Positions 34,590 through 46,311 of a stretch of DNA of 64,000 nucleotides are shown one piece after another. Within the stretch, counting starts at the first letter, position 1. Each line of letters opens with the position of its first letter. The DNA comes from Rhodeus uyekii (Eukaryota; Chordata; Actinopteri; Cypriniformes; Acheilognathidae). The notes under the pieces were generated by a model that ran no database searches, was not told the DNA's origin, and saw only the letters and a program-made list of their open reading frames with translations. The DNA lies in the NCBI GenBank assembly GCA_037043235.1, contig JAWRVZ010000004.1:726001-790000 (forward strand), in the 5' to 3' direction. Made by a program: the position numbers and the translations under genes.

Positions 34590-37307
34590 TATGATTTTTA
34601 AACTGATATTATATTGAAACTGCATTATGAAGCCACTACGCAATAATAGTTTAAGAGTTAAAAAAAGAAAAGAAAAATCACGTCCGTTTTACTTAAAGTT
34701 AAGAATTGTATAGACTTAAGATTCCAGAATGTACACTAAATGACAAAAGTTTGATTAAAAAAAAATTTGAATTGTCATTCTTATAGTTTAAAAAAAATGT
34801 CTGTGAAATGCGCGAGCATTTGAAAAGTAAAACGCAAGTTGTTTTGGATAATACATTTGCAAAATGCATACAAATCTACACAAATGTACCAATCAACAAT
34901 AAAAAACATTTTAACATCTGCATTTAGTGTAACCGTTTACCAAGACTAATGTTTTTCTAACAATTCCTAAGGGAACTTTTAATTCCGATTAAGCTAATGA
35001 AACTTTACAAATTTGGTCTCAATGAACCAACGTTATTGTACTTTTGTTAATGCTTTTAAACAAAGTCTCTTATATACACTTACTAAGGCTGCATTTATTT
35101 GATGATCAAAAAATAAATAGTTAAATTGTGAAATATTATAATTTAAACGCAACTGTTTTCCATGTAATATATACACTTGTAAATGCATACTTATAATAGC
35201 AAAGCTGAATGCTCAGCAGCCATTACTCCAGTCTTCAGTGTCAAAATATTTTTATAAAACATTCTAATATTCTGATTTGGTGCTCAAGAAAGGTGCTTTC
35301 TTGTTAATAGAAATCTTTTGTAACATTATAAAATTTACTTTTGTTCAATTTAATGTCCTGACAAATGTCCTGTATTTTCTTAAAAATAAAAAGTCGTACT
35401 GTCCTAAAACATATGCACACACACACAAAAAAAAAAGTCAATACTAAGAAAATCTGAATGAGCTTATTTGCTAAATTTGTAAAAGGTGAGCATTTATTAA
35501 TTAAAGTTTTAATGGAAATGCATGCATAAACAAATGCAAAAACAAACAAAAAAAAAGAAAAAAAATGCTGTGGCTTCTAGAAGCTTATTTCATTAATAGC
35601 CCATATCGCCATAGCTTCTTGTAAATCTAACAATTTTCTCGTCTTGCTCCAACCGCAAAAAACAAAGTCATGAAATATCCAGTGCAAAACAGTGCAACCC
35701 GACTGCATTTCTCCAAATGCCCTTGAGTCACAGGGATCACCTGAAACCTAGATAAAATACTTGTATTCCAGGTGGCTGCTATTGTTGCTACAAGGAAAAG
35801 ACTGCATATCTCGGCCATCAGGTCAAGGGCAATGAACAAGCTGGGTTTGGCAACTTTCTTGAAGTCTTAGAAGACTGTCCTGTGGTTACCACTGGTAGAT
35901 GTATTTGTGAGAATGCAGTTGTTCTCTGTAAGCTCTGGATCATCCTGAAGCTTAGTACCAGGGCGTAACGCAAGTGAAGATTAATACTGATGATATAGTG
36001 CGGTAGTACTCTCATTTTTCATTAAGTCTGTCAGCAACTGGTAAATTGGGTCCTGCATCCTCTTCAGCAAACCTTAGTGGAACACAGTCAGTGACTGTGT
36101 GAAATGGCTGTAACAAGGTACCAATGACCTTGTCTCTGCAGTCTCAACTGCATGACAGTCACCACAAGGGTTCTGCAGCTTTCTTTTGACTAATCCAGAG
36201 ATTTGAACTTTTAACCACAACATTTCATGGTCCAGGATTTGACAAGACACAGTTCACACTGACCTGCCCTGCAAAATTCCATTAGATTCTCCTTGAGAAA
36301 CTCAAAAAATATTGCTTTAAGGCTGCGTTCAGTACACTCCTGTACAATGAGATTGTACATTGATTTTTCCAATCTGCAAAATACTGAATGTCCTAATTTG
36401 CACAATCAAAAGACTAATCTGGTGTTAACTGAGACTCCCACTGTCTAATTACTTAAATGAAATGAGAGCAAGTAAATCCCTTGGTTTCATTTATTACATT
36501 GTTCTGGTCAGTAACAAACTTTTTTACAATCCTACAAAGCAGAAAGTGTGTATGTCACTCCGATTATGCATGTCATCTGCCTTTATTATTAATATTATTA
36601 TCTGAAATGTAGCACATTAACACAGTATGACATTTGAGAGCCAGTCACAAGTTTCATCATGTGGAGAGAAATACCAAAGGTAACTAGTCAAAAGGAGGAA
36701 AAATCTGTGCAATGTGAAACAGGTTTTTACAAACCAGTTTAAATTAAATGGAGAATTAGACTGAGAGCAAAACATTAGTGACAAAATAAAATCACATTGG
36801 CCACATTCGCACAGCAGCAAAAAATGCTTTTGTTCCTTTTTCGAGTGCTTAAATTATAGCTACAGTGACAAAAACATTTTTAACCAAAGTGACTGAATTA
36901 TGTTAACAGTAATGACAATCCAATTTAGTGAGAGAGTTTGGCTTATGGTCTGTGTCTAGAAGCAAAGTTTTCAACTCTCACAGGTTATGAAATTAAAGTA
37001 GAGCTGTTATAAGGTCTTAGAGAAAGCTAAATTTCCTGTTAAAGGTTGCTTGGTCAGAGGAAGGAAAGCAAACAAAACCCAAAAGAATAGGTTTTTAAAT
37101 ATTGTTTTCTCCAGGTTTGAGAGGTTGAAAGCAATGACTGTCTTGAAGAAAAAACAAAACCCTTTTTAATCAAGATTAAGAAAAAAATAACCAATGTAAC
37201 GTAACTATGGAACAAAACACAAGGAGCCAAAAATGTCTGTCTGACATAGATCTTATCCACAATCTTAAATTAATCAATCAATAAATTAATATACACACAC
37301 ACACACA
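34590..37307. other. Intron 4 sequence, nothing recognised
   Basis: The first part is strongly AT-rich. 35600-36420 is more balanced and has weak open frames on the minus strand (35627-36015) with a hydrophobic stretch, but I cannot assign them to a family. Confidence 0.4.
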
Positions 37308-39195
37308 CAGTAATACCTTGAGATACAAGCTTCCCGATATACTAAGCGTATTCCGAGATACGAGTAAGACTTGCAATATTTACTTGTATCTCAAAGAAAT
37401 TTTTTGCTTTGAGATACAAGTAAATATTTGAGATACGAGCATGCTTACAGAGGCCGACTAGGCGGCCGAGCACTCACTTCACTTTCACTTCATTCACGTG
37501 TTCGTCGACTACAATAAAAGTGTTTGCAAAAACAGAAGTTCGAGAGAAGATCGAGTGCACGAGAGTGGGAAATGTTTGTACTCGTATTGCGTGCAGATGA
37601 GATTTCATGCATGCGCGAGGGATTAAAATGAGCTTGCAGGCTCCCATTTTTTCGCGCGTAGATCTGTTATCTGCTCACAGATGTTATTTACGCGCAAACA
37701 AACATCAGTTTAGGGTTTTAATCTTACATTTAACCCTTTTTACACGTACGATCACAGCGGTGATTAGAACGTTCAGTGTGCGTTGGCTGGCGTTGATCCA
37801 GACCCGACGCACCCGACGTTGTACCATAGGCGGAGTTTGGGGGGGAACTCCAGACCAGAGTCAATTAATGCCTGCCTTGTGCTTTGAAATTTTTTTTGTT
37901 ATTACAGAATTCATATTTTCTTGTTTTATTTGTCTTATCTTATTAGTTCTGTGTATAGAATGAGTAAGATATGGCTAATACATTTTTTATTACTGTAGCT
38001 TTATTACATTCTCCCGCGATTTGCGAATCTCAAAGTATCGCGGTACGTGAGTGGACGCTCTTCTCGTTCTGTTTTACGCGCTGAATAAACAAAATTGACA
38101 TTCGTCGTTTTTTTAATAAATCCACTACTAAAAGTGTCAAATCTATCAGAAGAGAAGACAGTGGACATCTACGCATCTCAGAAAAAGAGGCGGCTTCTTC
38201 TGCATTTGGTAAGATATTGTAATGTCTGAAGTAGTTCTATGACAGGTCAAGGGATTAAAACTTTAATCGGAACGAAGAAGAGGACACTGTAACAAGTGCA
38301 CCCGTCTATTAAACACACTCGCTTTTTTCGCCGCACTTCTGAACTCCCCGTGTTAACCCTATTACTGCCGATGCAAAATAAAACAGCAACTATAAAGAGT
38401 CTGTTCTATTCGCTATTCTTTGTATAAAGCAGTGGTTCTCAAATAGTGGGGCGCGCCCCTCTGGGGTACATGCTTTTTTTGCCAGGGAGTAGGTTTTCTT
38501 GCACTGAACAAGAGCAGAAGTTCAGATAACCGTCCCCTCATCCTTTGATGTGTACGATCACACCGGTTCATATGTGTCACATGATCAACCGTTAAATTCA
38601 CACGTGTTTTCACGTGATATCTGGCACTGATCCAAAAAAAGACGCGCTCAGAGCTTGTCATTTATCACAACAATTCAGTGTTTTCAACCACATAAGATTT
38701 CTTTTAGGTTTCAACAAGTTGAGCAAACAAGTTGGTGACTATTTTGAATTATCTATTATATAGCGCTTTTTGTGACTGCGGTATTTCAGGTAACATGCAT
38801 GACGCGTTGCCATGGAAACAATGAAAGTTCCAAAATGCTCAGCTCGTGGTCTGCTGGCCTGGTTGGTGCCCCCCCAAGCACAAAAGTGAAACTCCGCCTA
38901 TGCGTTGTACATGCCTATATTGTCTGTCTCGAAGTTAAGAGCTCATAATATAAAAACCACATTTTATTTTATATCACAGGAATCCTTATATACTATAATT
39001 GTGTGTGTGTGTCTCCCATAGCAATTAAAAACATGTTTTTTCCATTGTCATTAGCACTAATAAGGGAGTTTTTAGAGGGCTGTAATGGATTAATTTGTTT
39101 TCTGTTATTTCTTATAGGGAAAATGACTTGAGATAACTCAAGCAACTCAAGTTACGAGCTCTGTCCTGGAATAGATTATGCTCATATCTCAAGGT
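37308..39195 (+). mobile_element. Pogo-like MITE of the GAGATACGAG subfamily, interrupted
   Basis: The left end reads CAGTAATACCTTGAGATACA directly after a CA run; the right end reads 'CTCATATCTCAAGGTATT', where the last bases are replaced by a TATACACA run. Both flanks of the interior ('GAGATACGAGCATGC', 'TTTTTTCCATTGTCATTAGC', 'TTAATTTGTTTTCTGTTATT') match the MITE at 58186-58975. A hAT element at 37825-38902 sits inside it; without that the length would be about 0.8 kb, as in the other copy. Confidence 0.75.
37825..38902 (+). mobile_element. Nested hAT-like element with perfect 8-bp target duplication
   Basis: It starts CATAGGCGGAGTTTGGGGGG and ends AAACTCCGCCTATG, with inverted ends of about 14 bp. 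CGTTGTAC flanks it on both sides (37817-37824 and 38903-38910). It is 1078 bp long with no recognised transposase. At 38430 it contains 'CAGTGGTTCTCAAATAGTGG', itself like the end of another hAT family, but no matching opposite end was found. Confidence 0.83.
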
Positions 39196-39501
39196 ATTTA
39201 TATACACACACACACACACACCGTAAATATGGGCATTACTCTTAAGTTAGAGAGTCCAACTTCAATTACCCATTCATTCATACATAATTTGATCATAACA
39301 GTCAAACAGTCAAAAACTGCCATTGTGATTGTGAAGGTGATATTTAAGAGCACAGTTTATGAAAATCATTTTATTTTCCCACCAAAAGTCTGCAATTGAG
39401 AGCTGACACAAGGTATTGTTCACTTACTCTCAGGACTGACAGATACATTGGTCAAGTGCTGGATACAGTTAAAATAATAAATATTTTATGAAGCTCCGCA
39501 C
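39196..39501. other. Intron 4 start, next to exon 4
   Basis: A short (CA)n run at 39204-39222 followed by about 280 bp of plain intron down to the exon 4 donor. Confidence 0.5.
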
Positions 39502-39560
39502 CTGTATATTGGGTCTTGCATCACCATCATCTTGCTTTCATCCCAGGTCCATTCTTTTTT
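39502..39560 (-). CDS. nos1ap: nos1ap exon 4 (PTB domain, KKEWTWDESKM segment)
   Basis: A 59-bp exon encoding KKEWTWDESKMMVMQDPIY plus the first two bases of an Arg codon (AG, completed by G from exon 5). The acceptor is TTTCCTGCAG just before the AAAAAAG run and the donor is ACAG|GTGCGG. It enters at phase 0 and leaves after two codon bases, which matches exon 5. As recalled, one human form has five extra residues (LLLLQ) just before KKEW. The 15 bases before this exon would read FDFLQ, but no AG lies upstream of them to serve as an alternative acceptor, so only the shorter form is supported here. Confidence 0.95.
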
Positions 39561-40339
39561 CTGCAGGAAATCAAAGTGATCATTTCAGTACACCACAAGC
39601 CAGGCTTTAATGTATGATAATATATCCGAGGCAAAAACCTGTTCTATAAATTTTCTCATTTATATTCCAGCTCTAAATTAAACCAAGAGATAAAGCACCT
39701 GTGTAAATCAATACTTTGTTTAAATAAACAGCACAAGGCAACTTAAGATACAGAAAACGCAGGGATTGAATGTACCCAATCCATTAACTTTGAGCTAATC
39801 ATCTTGCTAAAGGACAAAACCATCTCAGAAACCAACTTAAGTCAAAGTGTCTTGTCGAAGAGTGAACACCGCGCAGGACTGTGATGAGTGTTATTCTCAT
39901 CTTATCTCAAAAACCTCAAGGTCAAACCATCAGTCTTTAAGATTAAAAGTGCTCGAAGCTTATAGCCATCATCCCCATCTAAATTATGACATGCAGCTAT
40001 TGTTACTAAAAAAAACAAGATAGAATTTAGCATACCCACAGCAACCTGACACTGAATCAAGTTATATGATATGCAATTTGTTCATGTGGGAAGTATTATT
40101 GGACTTGGAATAATACATTACTACTCTATAGCTCAATAACACAATTTATGTAGGGCAATTACAGATCATTCCAAAGTCTCTAACATCACAAGAAAAGAGC
40201 ACCTGGTGCATTTCATGTGCATCATCTATTGCAAACAATATACTTCATATAGCAAAAGTATTTGTCTTTAATAACGGAATTATAGACTTAATTTTTTAGC
40301 ACGTTTAAGTATCTCTATACCACAAAGAACTGTGTCACA

Positions 40340-40627
40340 GTGTGGTATGGGTGCTGTTCTGTCGCGGAGCGCAAGGCACTGCAGCGGGTGGTGAAAACTG
40401 CCCAACGCATCACAGGGACTCCACTTCCTGCCATCGAGCACGTCCAGAGGAAACGCTGTCTGCGTCGAGCTCGCAGCATCCTCAAGGACTCCTCTCACCC
40501 AGCCCACAGACTGTTCTCCCTCCTTCCCTCCGGCAGGCGTTTCAGGTGCCTCCGGACCAGAACCAGCAGACTAAAGAACAGTTTCTTCCCCAGAGCTGTC
40601 TCTTTACTGAACTCTAACCATTGCTGA
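40340..40627 (+). pseudogene. LINE polyprotein C-terminus
   Basis: The plus-strand frame reads MWYGCCSVAERKALQRVVKT, RITGTPLPAIEHVQRKRCLR, SSHPAHRLFSLLPSGRRFRC and SRLKNSFFPRAVSLLNS, ending in a stop. This is the well-known C-terminal block of many teleost non-LTR retrotransposons. The upstream RT and endonuclease are missing because the copy is 5'-truncated. The block itself is intact, so the copy may be fairly young. Confidence 0.82.
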
Positions 40628-42690
40628 CCCCACTCCTCTCTCACCCCCACCCCCACCATCCCACTCCCCTCACAGACTCCTCTCCCCCCCCCACCATCCC
40701 ACTCCCCTCACAGACTCTCCTCTTACCCCCCCCCCAACATCCCACTCTCCTCTTACCCCCCCCAACATCCCACTCCCCTCATAGACTACTCTCCCCCCAC
40801 CATCCCACTCCCCTCACTGACTCCTCTCCCCCCCACCTCCATCCCACTCCCCTCACAGACTCTCCTCTTACCCCCCCCCCAACATCCCACTCCCCTCACA
40901 GACTCTCCTCTTACCCCCCCAACATCCCACTCCCCTCATAGACTACTCTCCCCCCACCATCCCACTCCCCTCACTGACTCCTCTCCCCCCCCCACCATCC
41001 CACTCCCCTCACAGACTCTCCTCTTACCCCCCCCCCAACATCCCACTCTCCTCTTACCCCCCCCAACATCCCACTCCCCTCATAGACTACTCTCCCCCCA
41101 CCATCCCACTCCCCTCACTGACTCCTCTCCCCCCCACCTCCATCCCACTCCCCTCACAGACTCTCCTCTTACCCCCACCACCATCCCACTCCCATCCAGA
41201 CTCTCCTCTCACCCCCCACCATCCCACTCCCCTCATAGACTCCTCTCACCCCCCTGCCCCCCACCACCATCCCACTCCCCTCACAGACTCTCCCCTCTCC
41301 CCCTAAACCATCATCCTACCACCCTCATAGACTCCTCTTACCCCCCCACCAGCCCACTCCCCTCACAGACTCCCCTCTAACCCCCCCACCAGCCCACTCC
41401 CCTCATAGACTCCTCTCCCCCCCACCATCCAACTCCCCTCATAGACTCCTCTCACCCCCCTGCCCCCCCACCACCATCCCACTCCCCTCACAGACTCTCC
41501 TCTCTCCCCCACCACCATCCCACTCCCCTCACAGACTCTCCTCTCTCCCCCACCACCATCCCACTCCCCTCATACACTCTCCTCCCACCCCCACCACCAT
41601 CCCACTCCCCTCACAGACTCTCCTCTTACCCGCCCACCACCATCCCACTCCCCTCAGACTCTCCTCTTACCCCCCCACCACCATCCCACTCCCCTCAGAC
41701 TCTCCTCTTACCCCCCCCCACCACCATCCCACTCCCCTCAGACTCTCCTCTCTCCCCCACCACCATCCCACTCCCCTCAGACTCTCCTCTCTCCCCCATC
41801 CCACTCCCCTCAGACTCTCCTCTCTCCCCCATCCCACTCCCCTCAGACTCTCCTCTTACCCCCCCACCACCATCCCACTCCCCTCAGACTCTCCTCTTAC
41901 CCCCACCACCATCCCACTCCCCTCAGACTCTCCTCTCTCCCCCATCCCACTCCCCTCAGACTCTCCTCTCTCCCCCATCCCACTCCCCTCAGACTCTCCT
42001 CTTACCCCCACCACCATCCCACTCCCCTCAGACTCTCCTCTTACCCCCCCACCACCATCCCACTCCCCTCAGACTCTCCTCTTACCCCCACCACCATCCC
42101 ACTCCCCTCAGACTCTCCTCTCTCCCCCACCACCATCCCACTCCCCTCACAGACTCTCCTCTTACCACCATCCCACTCCCCTCTCCCTCACCACCATCCC
42201 ACTACCCTCGTAGACTATCCTCTTACCCCCCCACCATCCCACTCCCCTCACAGACTCTCCTCTTACCACCATCCCACTCTCCTCATAGACTCCTCCCCAC
42301 CATCCCACTCCCCTCACAGACTCTCCTCTTACCACCATCCCACTCTCCTCATAGACTCCTTCCCCCCCATCCCACTCCCCTCATAGACTCATCTTTCCCA
42401 CACCACCATCCCACTCCACTCATAGACTCTCCTCTTACCCCCACCACCATCCCACTCCCCTCACAGACTCTTCTCTTACCCCCCCACCACCATCCCACTC
42501 CCCTCACAGACTCTCCTCTTACCCCCCCACCATCCCACTCCCCTCATAGACTCCTCTCCCCCCCCCCCACCACCATCCCACTCCCCTCACAGACACTCCT
42601 CACCCCCCACCACCCCACTCCCCTCACAGACTCCCCCACCACACCAGACTCCTTCACTGCCCCCCCCACTACTACCCTTATAGACTCTTC
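40621..42690. repeat. About 2-kb C-rich minisatellite array
   Basis: Dozens of imperfect units alternate CATCCCACTCCCCTCA, (CA)GACTCTCCTCTTAC and a C-run with CACCAC. Longer units are about 43 bp and shorter ones about 33 bp. On plus it is pyrimidine-rich; on minus, the nos1ap sense strand, it is runs of G. A roughly 305-bp block is itself duplicated (from about 40692 and about 40996). I count 23 'CTCTTAC' motifs, each giving GTAAGAG on the minus strand. Confidence 0.95.
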
Positions 42691-43379
42691 GCTCACTCTG
42701 TTACTTATTTGTGCCATTTGCACTGCTGACTGTTCATTACAGTAACAACTGTTTACAACAACTGTTTACTGCTTACAGTAACAACTGTTTACACTTGCAC
42801 CTTGCACTACTGTACTTTAGCTGGAACATGCTCATTTGCACTATCAACTGTTCATACAGTACCAACTGTTTACATTTCGCAACTCACTTATTTGCACTGT
42901 CCATGCTCATTGCACTACCTTAAATCTACTGCTCACCTTAAGCTAACAATTGTATACATCTACCTGTAAAATTCTGTTTATAGTTAGAAACATCTGTATA
43001 TACATTTACATTTATAGCACATATTCACCTGTAAATGCTGTTTATAGATACCTGTAATTATATTTATAGCACACACTCACCTGTCATAGTAATAACCATC
43101 TGTATATTTATATTCATTGTACATATTACCTGTAAATCCTGTACATCTCCATATCCTGCACTTATGCAACCATTGTATATATCCTGCACTTGCTGCTATT
43201 GCACTTCTGGTTAGACCTAAACTGCATTTCGTTGCCTTGTACCTGTACTTGTGTAATGACAATAAAGTTGAATCTAATCTAATAAGAAAAAATTAACACA
43301 ATCTTAATTAATGACTAACCTCAATCTTTAAAACGAACAAATGATCCCTATTATAACTAGTAAATTAAATTAAGTTTAC

Positions 43380-43472
43380 CTTTTTCTTTTTCCGCAGTGC
43401 TACTTTCACCCCGTCCACGGACACGATGATGTTGACTTTCTTCTTTTTGATATTCTTCACTTTAAATTCATA
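43380..43472 (-). CDS. nos1ap: nos1ap exon 3 (PTB domain strand region)
   Basis: A 93-bp exon of exactly 31 codons, phase 0 at both ends. It reads from YEFKVKNIKKKKV through VSVDGVKVAL to a run of basic residues ending KKKK. This is the conserved PTB-domain segment that follows the MRRIR end of exon 2 in NOS1AP. The acceptor is a pyrimidine tract ending TTTACAG (AG at 43474-43473) and the donor is AAG|GTAAAC. The Lys-rich stretch matches the vertebrate protein, with small changes such as Ala for Ile before the final basic run. The 3' end of a LINE stops about 95 bp beyond the donor. The previous exon should join at phase 0 and was not found in the 20.5 kb upstream inside the window. Confidence 0.95.
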
Positions 43473-46061
43473 CTGTAAAGGAGGAGAGAAGAGATAGAGA
43501 TCATTATGGGAAGAAATGTCAATACACAGCAATTAATTTTCCACCGTTGCAGGACACCCAACGATACTTATCGGAATTAAATTCAATCTGAGACTCCGTT
43601 TAAACAGAAATAATATGGTCTGTCCTCTGCAAACATCAATAACTTCACCCCTTTTTTATTGGTGAATATGTCCTTGTAGAGAACGAGCTCAAATACCATT
43701 AACATTTCAACACTTGAAATGCAAGATTGGAAATTATAAATGAGCGGAGTGCTTATCAGTGTGGAAATGGGAAGAAAAGAAAAAGCAAAGCCTTTGAAGT
43801 GAATCTGGGTTGAATAGAGTTCTCTACAGTATGCAGTGCTCTTCCACTATTCAGAGAGGCATTAGCCTGCTTAGAGATGTATGGAAGTGGGTGTCGATAC
43901 AAACAACTGTGAGCAAATACTTACACAAGTAAACAAGAGATTCTACAGGGACACTATGAAGAGCAGCATGTTCTCATTTTTGATTCCTACTCATCTTAGT
44001 ATGCAAATATAAACACAATATTGTCAGACTAAGTTGGTTAAGACCATTGGGAGAGTTTAATTTGTAGTTTACTTACATATAGTGTCAATGACAAGCCCAA
44101 CATCCTTCAAAACTACATGCCATTTTACACAGTCAAGATGAAAATATAGTAAGAATAATAAGTAGTCCTCTAGCTTGTTTATTCAATAGCTAATGAGATG
44201 TTTGCTTGTGTCTTTCGGCCTTCAGACATGTATTTGAAAGAAGAAGTGGATTCTATAACTCATTTTTGGGCTTGACAAGGCCACAACAAACCACAATTTG
44301 GATCAGCCACTCAAGATCATATACGGAAAATATTTAAACCAAGATGCAAAATTCAGTGTAAAAAGAAAAAGTGTAAAATCATACATAAAAATAGTAATCT
44401 AATATAATCAAAGGCATGTAAATATCAATGCATTATACATAAACTACAAAAATATTAAAATAAAACAAATTCAGTAAATAAACAAGCATGTAGATCACCA
44501 AATTACATCAATCTTTCATTTCTTTTTTGAGTTTTTGATTAAGGCTGCAAATGAGACTTTGGATCAAATTCTTTGAAACCAGTTTGAAATTAAACATCTC
44601 ACTAGTCAATATTTAGCAAGGTTTAAAATATATATCTAATAATATATCTGCTCAAATACACAGTCCTATTGCCAGAGGTTTTTGGAAACACACACATTGT
44701 GACATTCACAATCTTAATTTAAATTCAATTTAAAATGCAATTATAACAGCAACAGGATATTGACAATATAATTATTCAATATAGCACGCAGTCATATTGA
44801 TTATTAAATGATTCATGAAATTGTTGCAGGATAGAGAAATTATTAAACAAGTAGCTGCTAATGGGGGTGAAGGTTTTCAGGGTTACTGTTGATCGTTTTT
44901 CTTTCCCTTTTACTTAGTGATCATTATTATAAAATGAATGCATCATCTTTCAATCAAGTTTAAAGCAAAAATATGTCAGAGAAAACTAAAAACCTTGCTA
45001 ATAAGCAAACGGTCAAGGCCACCATGTGCACCTAAACAATACTAAGCAGGTGACGACACGTTTACCTCTCTTTTCCATTTCTAGCACCTCTGCAGTAATG
45101 CCTTTCTGTTTGTCTCATTTTAATTGAGTTTCTTTCAGCCACCTGAACCCCATTTTATGTCTCTCAGTAGGTGCTGAGTGGAATTTCATCTAGTTTTGAC
45201 ACACTGGGGTCAGAAAAGATAAAGATACAGACACTGCTGTCAGTGAGAGACGTATAAAATGAAAGATTAAACCACAAGATACAACCATTTCATCAGACTC
45301 CATCTAAAACATGTTCTGCCATTCAACTTTGTTTTCTAAGTGTACAAAATAGTAATGAAAATTGTACACAGACACACCATTGTGGGATTTGCTCAAGATG
45401 CACATTACAGGCCTGGCAAAACTTCTGCAAAACTACACCAATGTTGAAATCTGAACGAAGTTGAGACCTGCATACTCAAAGCCAAACAATGAGGAGCATT
45501 GAGCTTATCTTGAATTCCTCTCTCTGAGCTGAACAGCCAAGGCCACAGCAAAGCTCAAACAACCAGAGCAGAAAACTAACTTTCAACTTGATTTCAAAGA
45601 CAAACCTGAATGTTTTACCAGGCTAACAGAAGAATCTATATCATGTTATACAACTATATCATTATCATAAGATAAAACATTATTCCTGCATAGAATTACT
45701 GGTAAACCTTTAGTCAAGATGAGTTGCATTGAAAGTGATGAGACCAAAAGCACAAATTCAAACAAGAAAAATTGTTTCCTTTTAATAAATTGTTCTCTAT
45801 CACACATGATCAGTTTGATTCCATCACTGAACAATCTCAATGAATTGATAATAATTATTGATAATAATCAATAATTATTCACTTACAAACTGGATATCAC
45901 TACAGCTTGAGCAAGTTTTACAACATCTATAACAATATCTAACCAAATATTTTTGAGCAAAACTAGAAAGATGTATAATGACTTAAGCCTGGAAAACAAT
46001 TTTTAAATTTCCGGTTATGTACAACTTTTTTGTTGACTGTAAGGGAACAATGATATACAGC
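43473..46061. other. Intron 2 sequence upstream of exon 3, nothing recognised
   Basis: AT-rich DNA with no mobile element identified and no candidate for exon 2. Short ORFs look like chance. Confidence 0.45.
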
Positions 46062-46069
46062 ATATACAC

Positions 46070-46303
46070 CAGTGGTCACCAACCTTTTGAAACTGAAGAT
46101 CACCCTCCTCTGCCTAAATGAGAGGCAAGATCGACTTGTTGACGGGGGGGTGCTGTGCGGAGCAGTCGCCCTGTTAAACGGAGGGGGGGGGGGGGTAGCG
46201 GTCGTCCTATCGGGGCTTGCGGTGCATAACAGTTTTTAAGTTGGCAACTGAAACGTTCTTATTTTCGGGAGCTTCCAGGATGGTGATAGGTTGGCGACCA
46301 CTG
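46070..46303 (+). mobile_element. Short hAT-type MITE
   Basis: It starts CAGTGGTCACCAACCTTTTG and ends GATAGGTTGGCGACCACTG. The flanking octamers are ATATACAC (46062-46069) and ATAAACAC (46304-46311), which differ at one base. The 234 bp include G-runs at 46145-46195. It is non-coding. Confidence 0.85.
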
Positions 46304-46311
46304 ATAAACAC

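Larger units (their letters stand above)
40310..43285 (+). mobile_element. LINE 3' end (CR1/L2-like) enlarged by a minisatellite
   Basis: The left part (40310-40620) encodes the C-terminus of a LINE polyprotein, the middle is a tandem array, and the right part (42690-43285) is a 3' region. The right part has repeats of 'CTGTTTAC' and 'ACCTGTAAAT', and ends 'GCATTTCGTTGCCTTGTACC', 'AATGACAATAAAGTTGAATC' plus (ATCTA)n. That ending is typical of this group of teleost LINEs. The element is antisense to nos1ap and fills most of intron 3. It is 5'-truncated and dead. Confidence 0.8.
39561..43379 (-). other. nos1ap intron 3
   Basis: A 3.8-kb intron with donor GTAAAC and acceptor TTTCCTGCAG. The LINE tail and its minisatellite account for nearly 3 kb of it. 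The remaining 39561-40309 shows nothing recognisable. Confidence 0.85.

Noticed and set aside
35627..36015. Minus frames with a hydrophobic stretch, briefly thought transporter-like
   Set aside because: Similarity was too vague to name a family; frames are short, with no splice support.
37607..37963. 118-codon plus frame
   Set aside because: It crosses the junction of the pogo-like MITE and the nested hAT insertion, so it cannot be an original gene.
40621..40941. Proline-rich open frame (106 codons) on plus
   Set aside because: It is the C-rich minisatellite read in one frame; the repeat explains it fully.
40621..42690. Regular repeat array that might suggest CRISPR-like spacing
   Set aside because: No unique spacers between constant repeats; units vary in length and sequence, and the context is a vertebrate intron.
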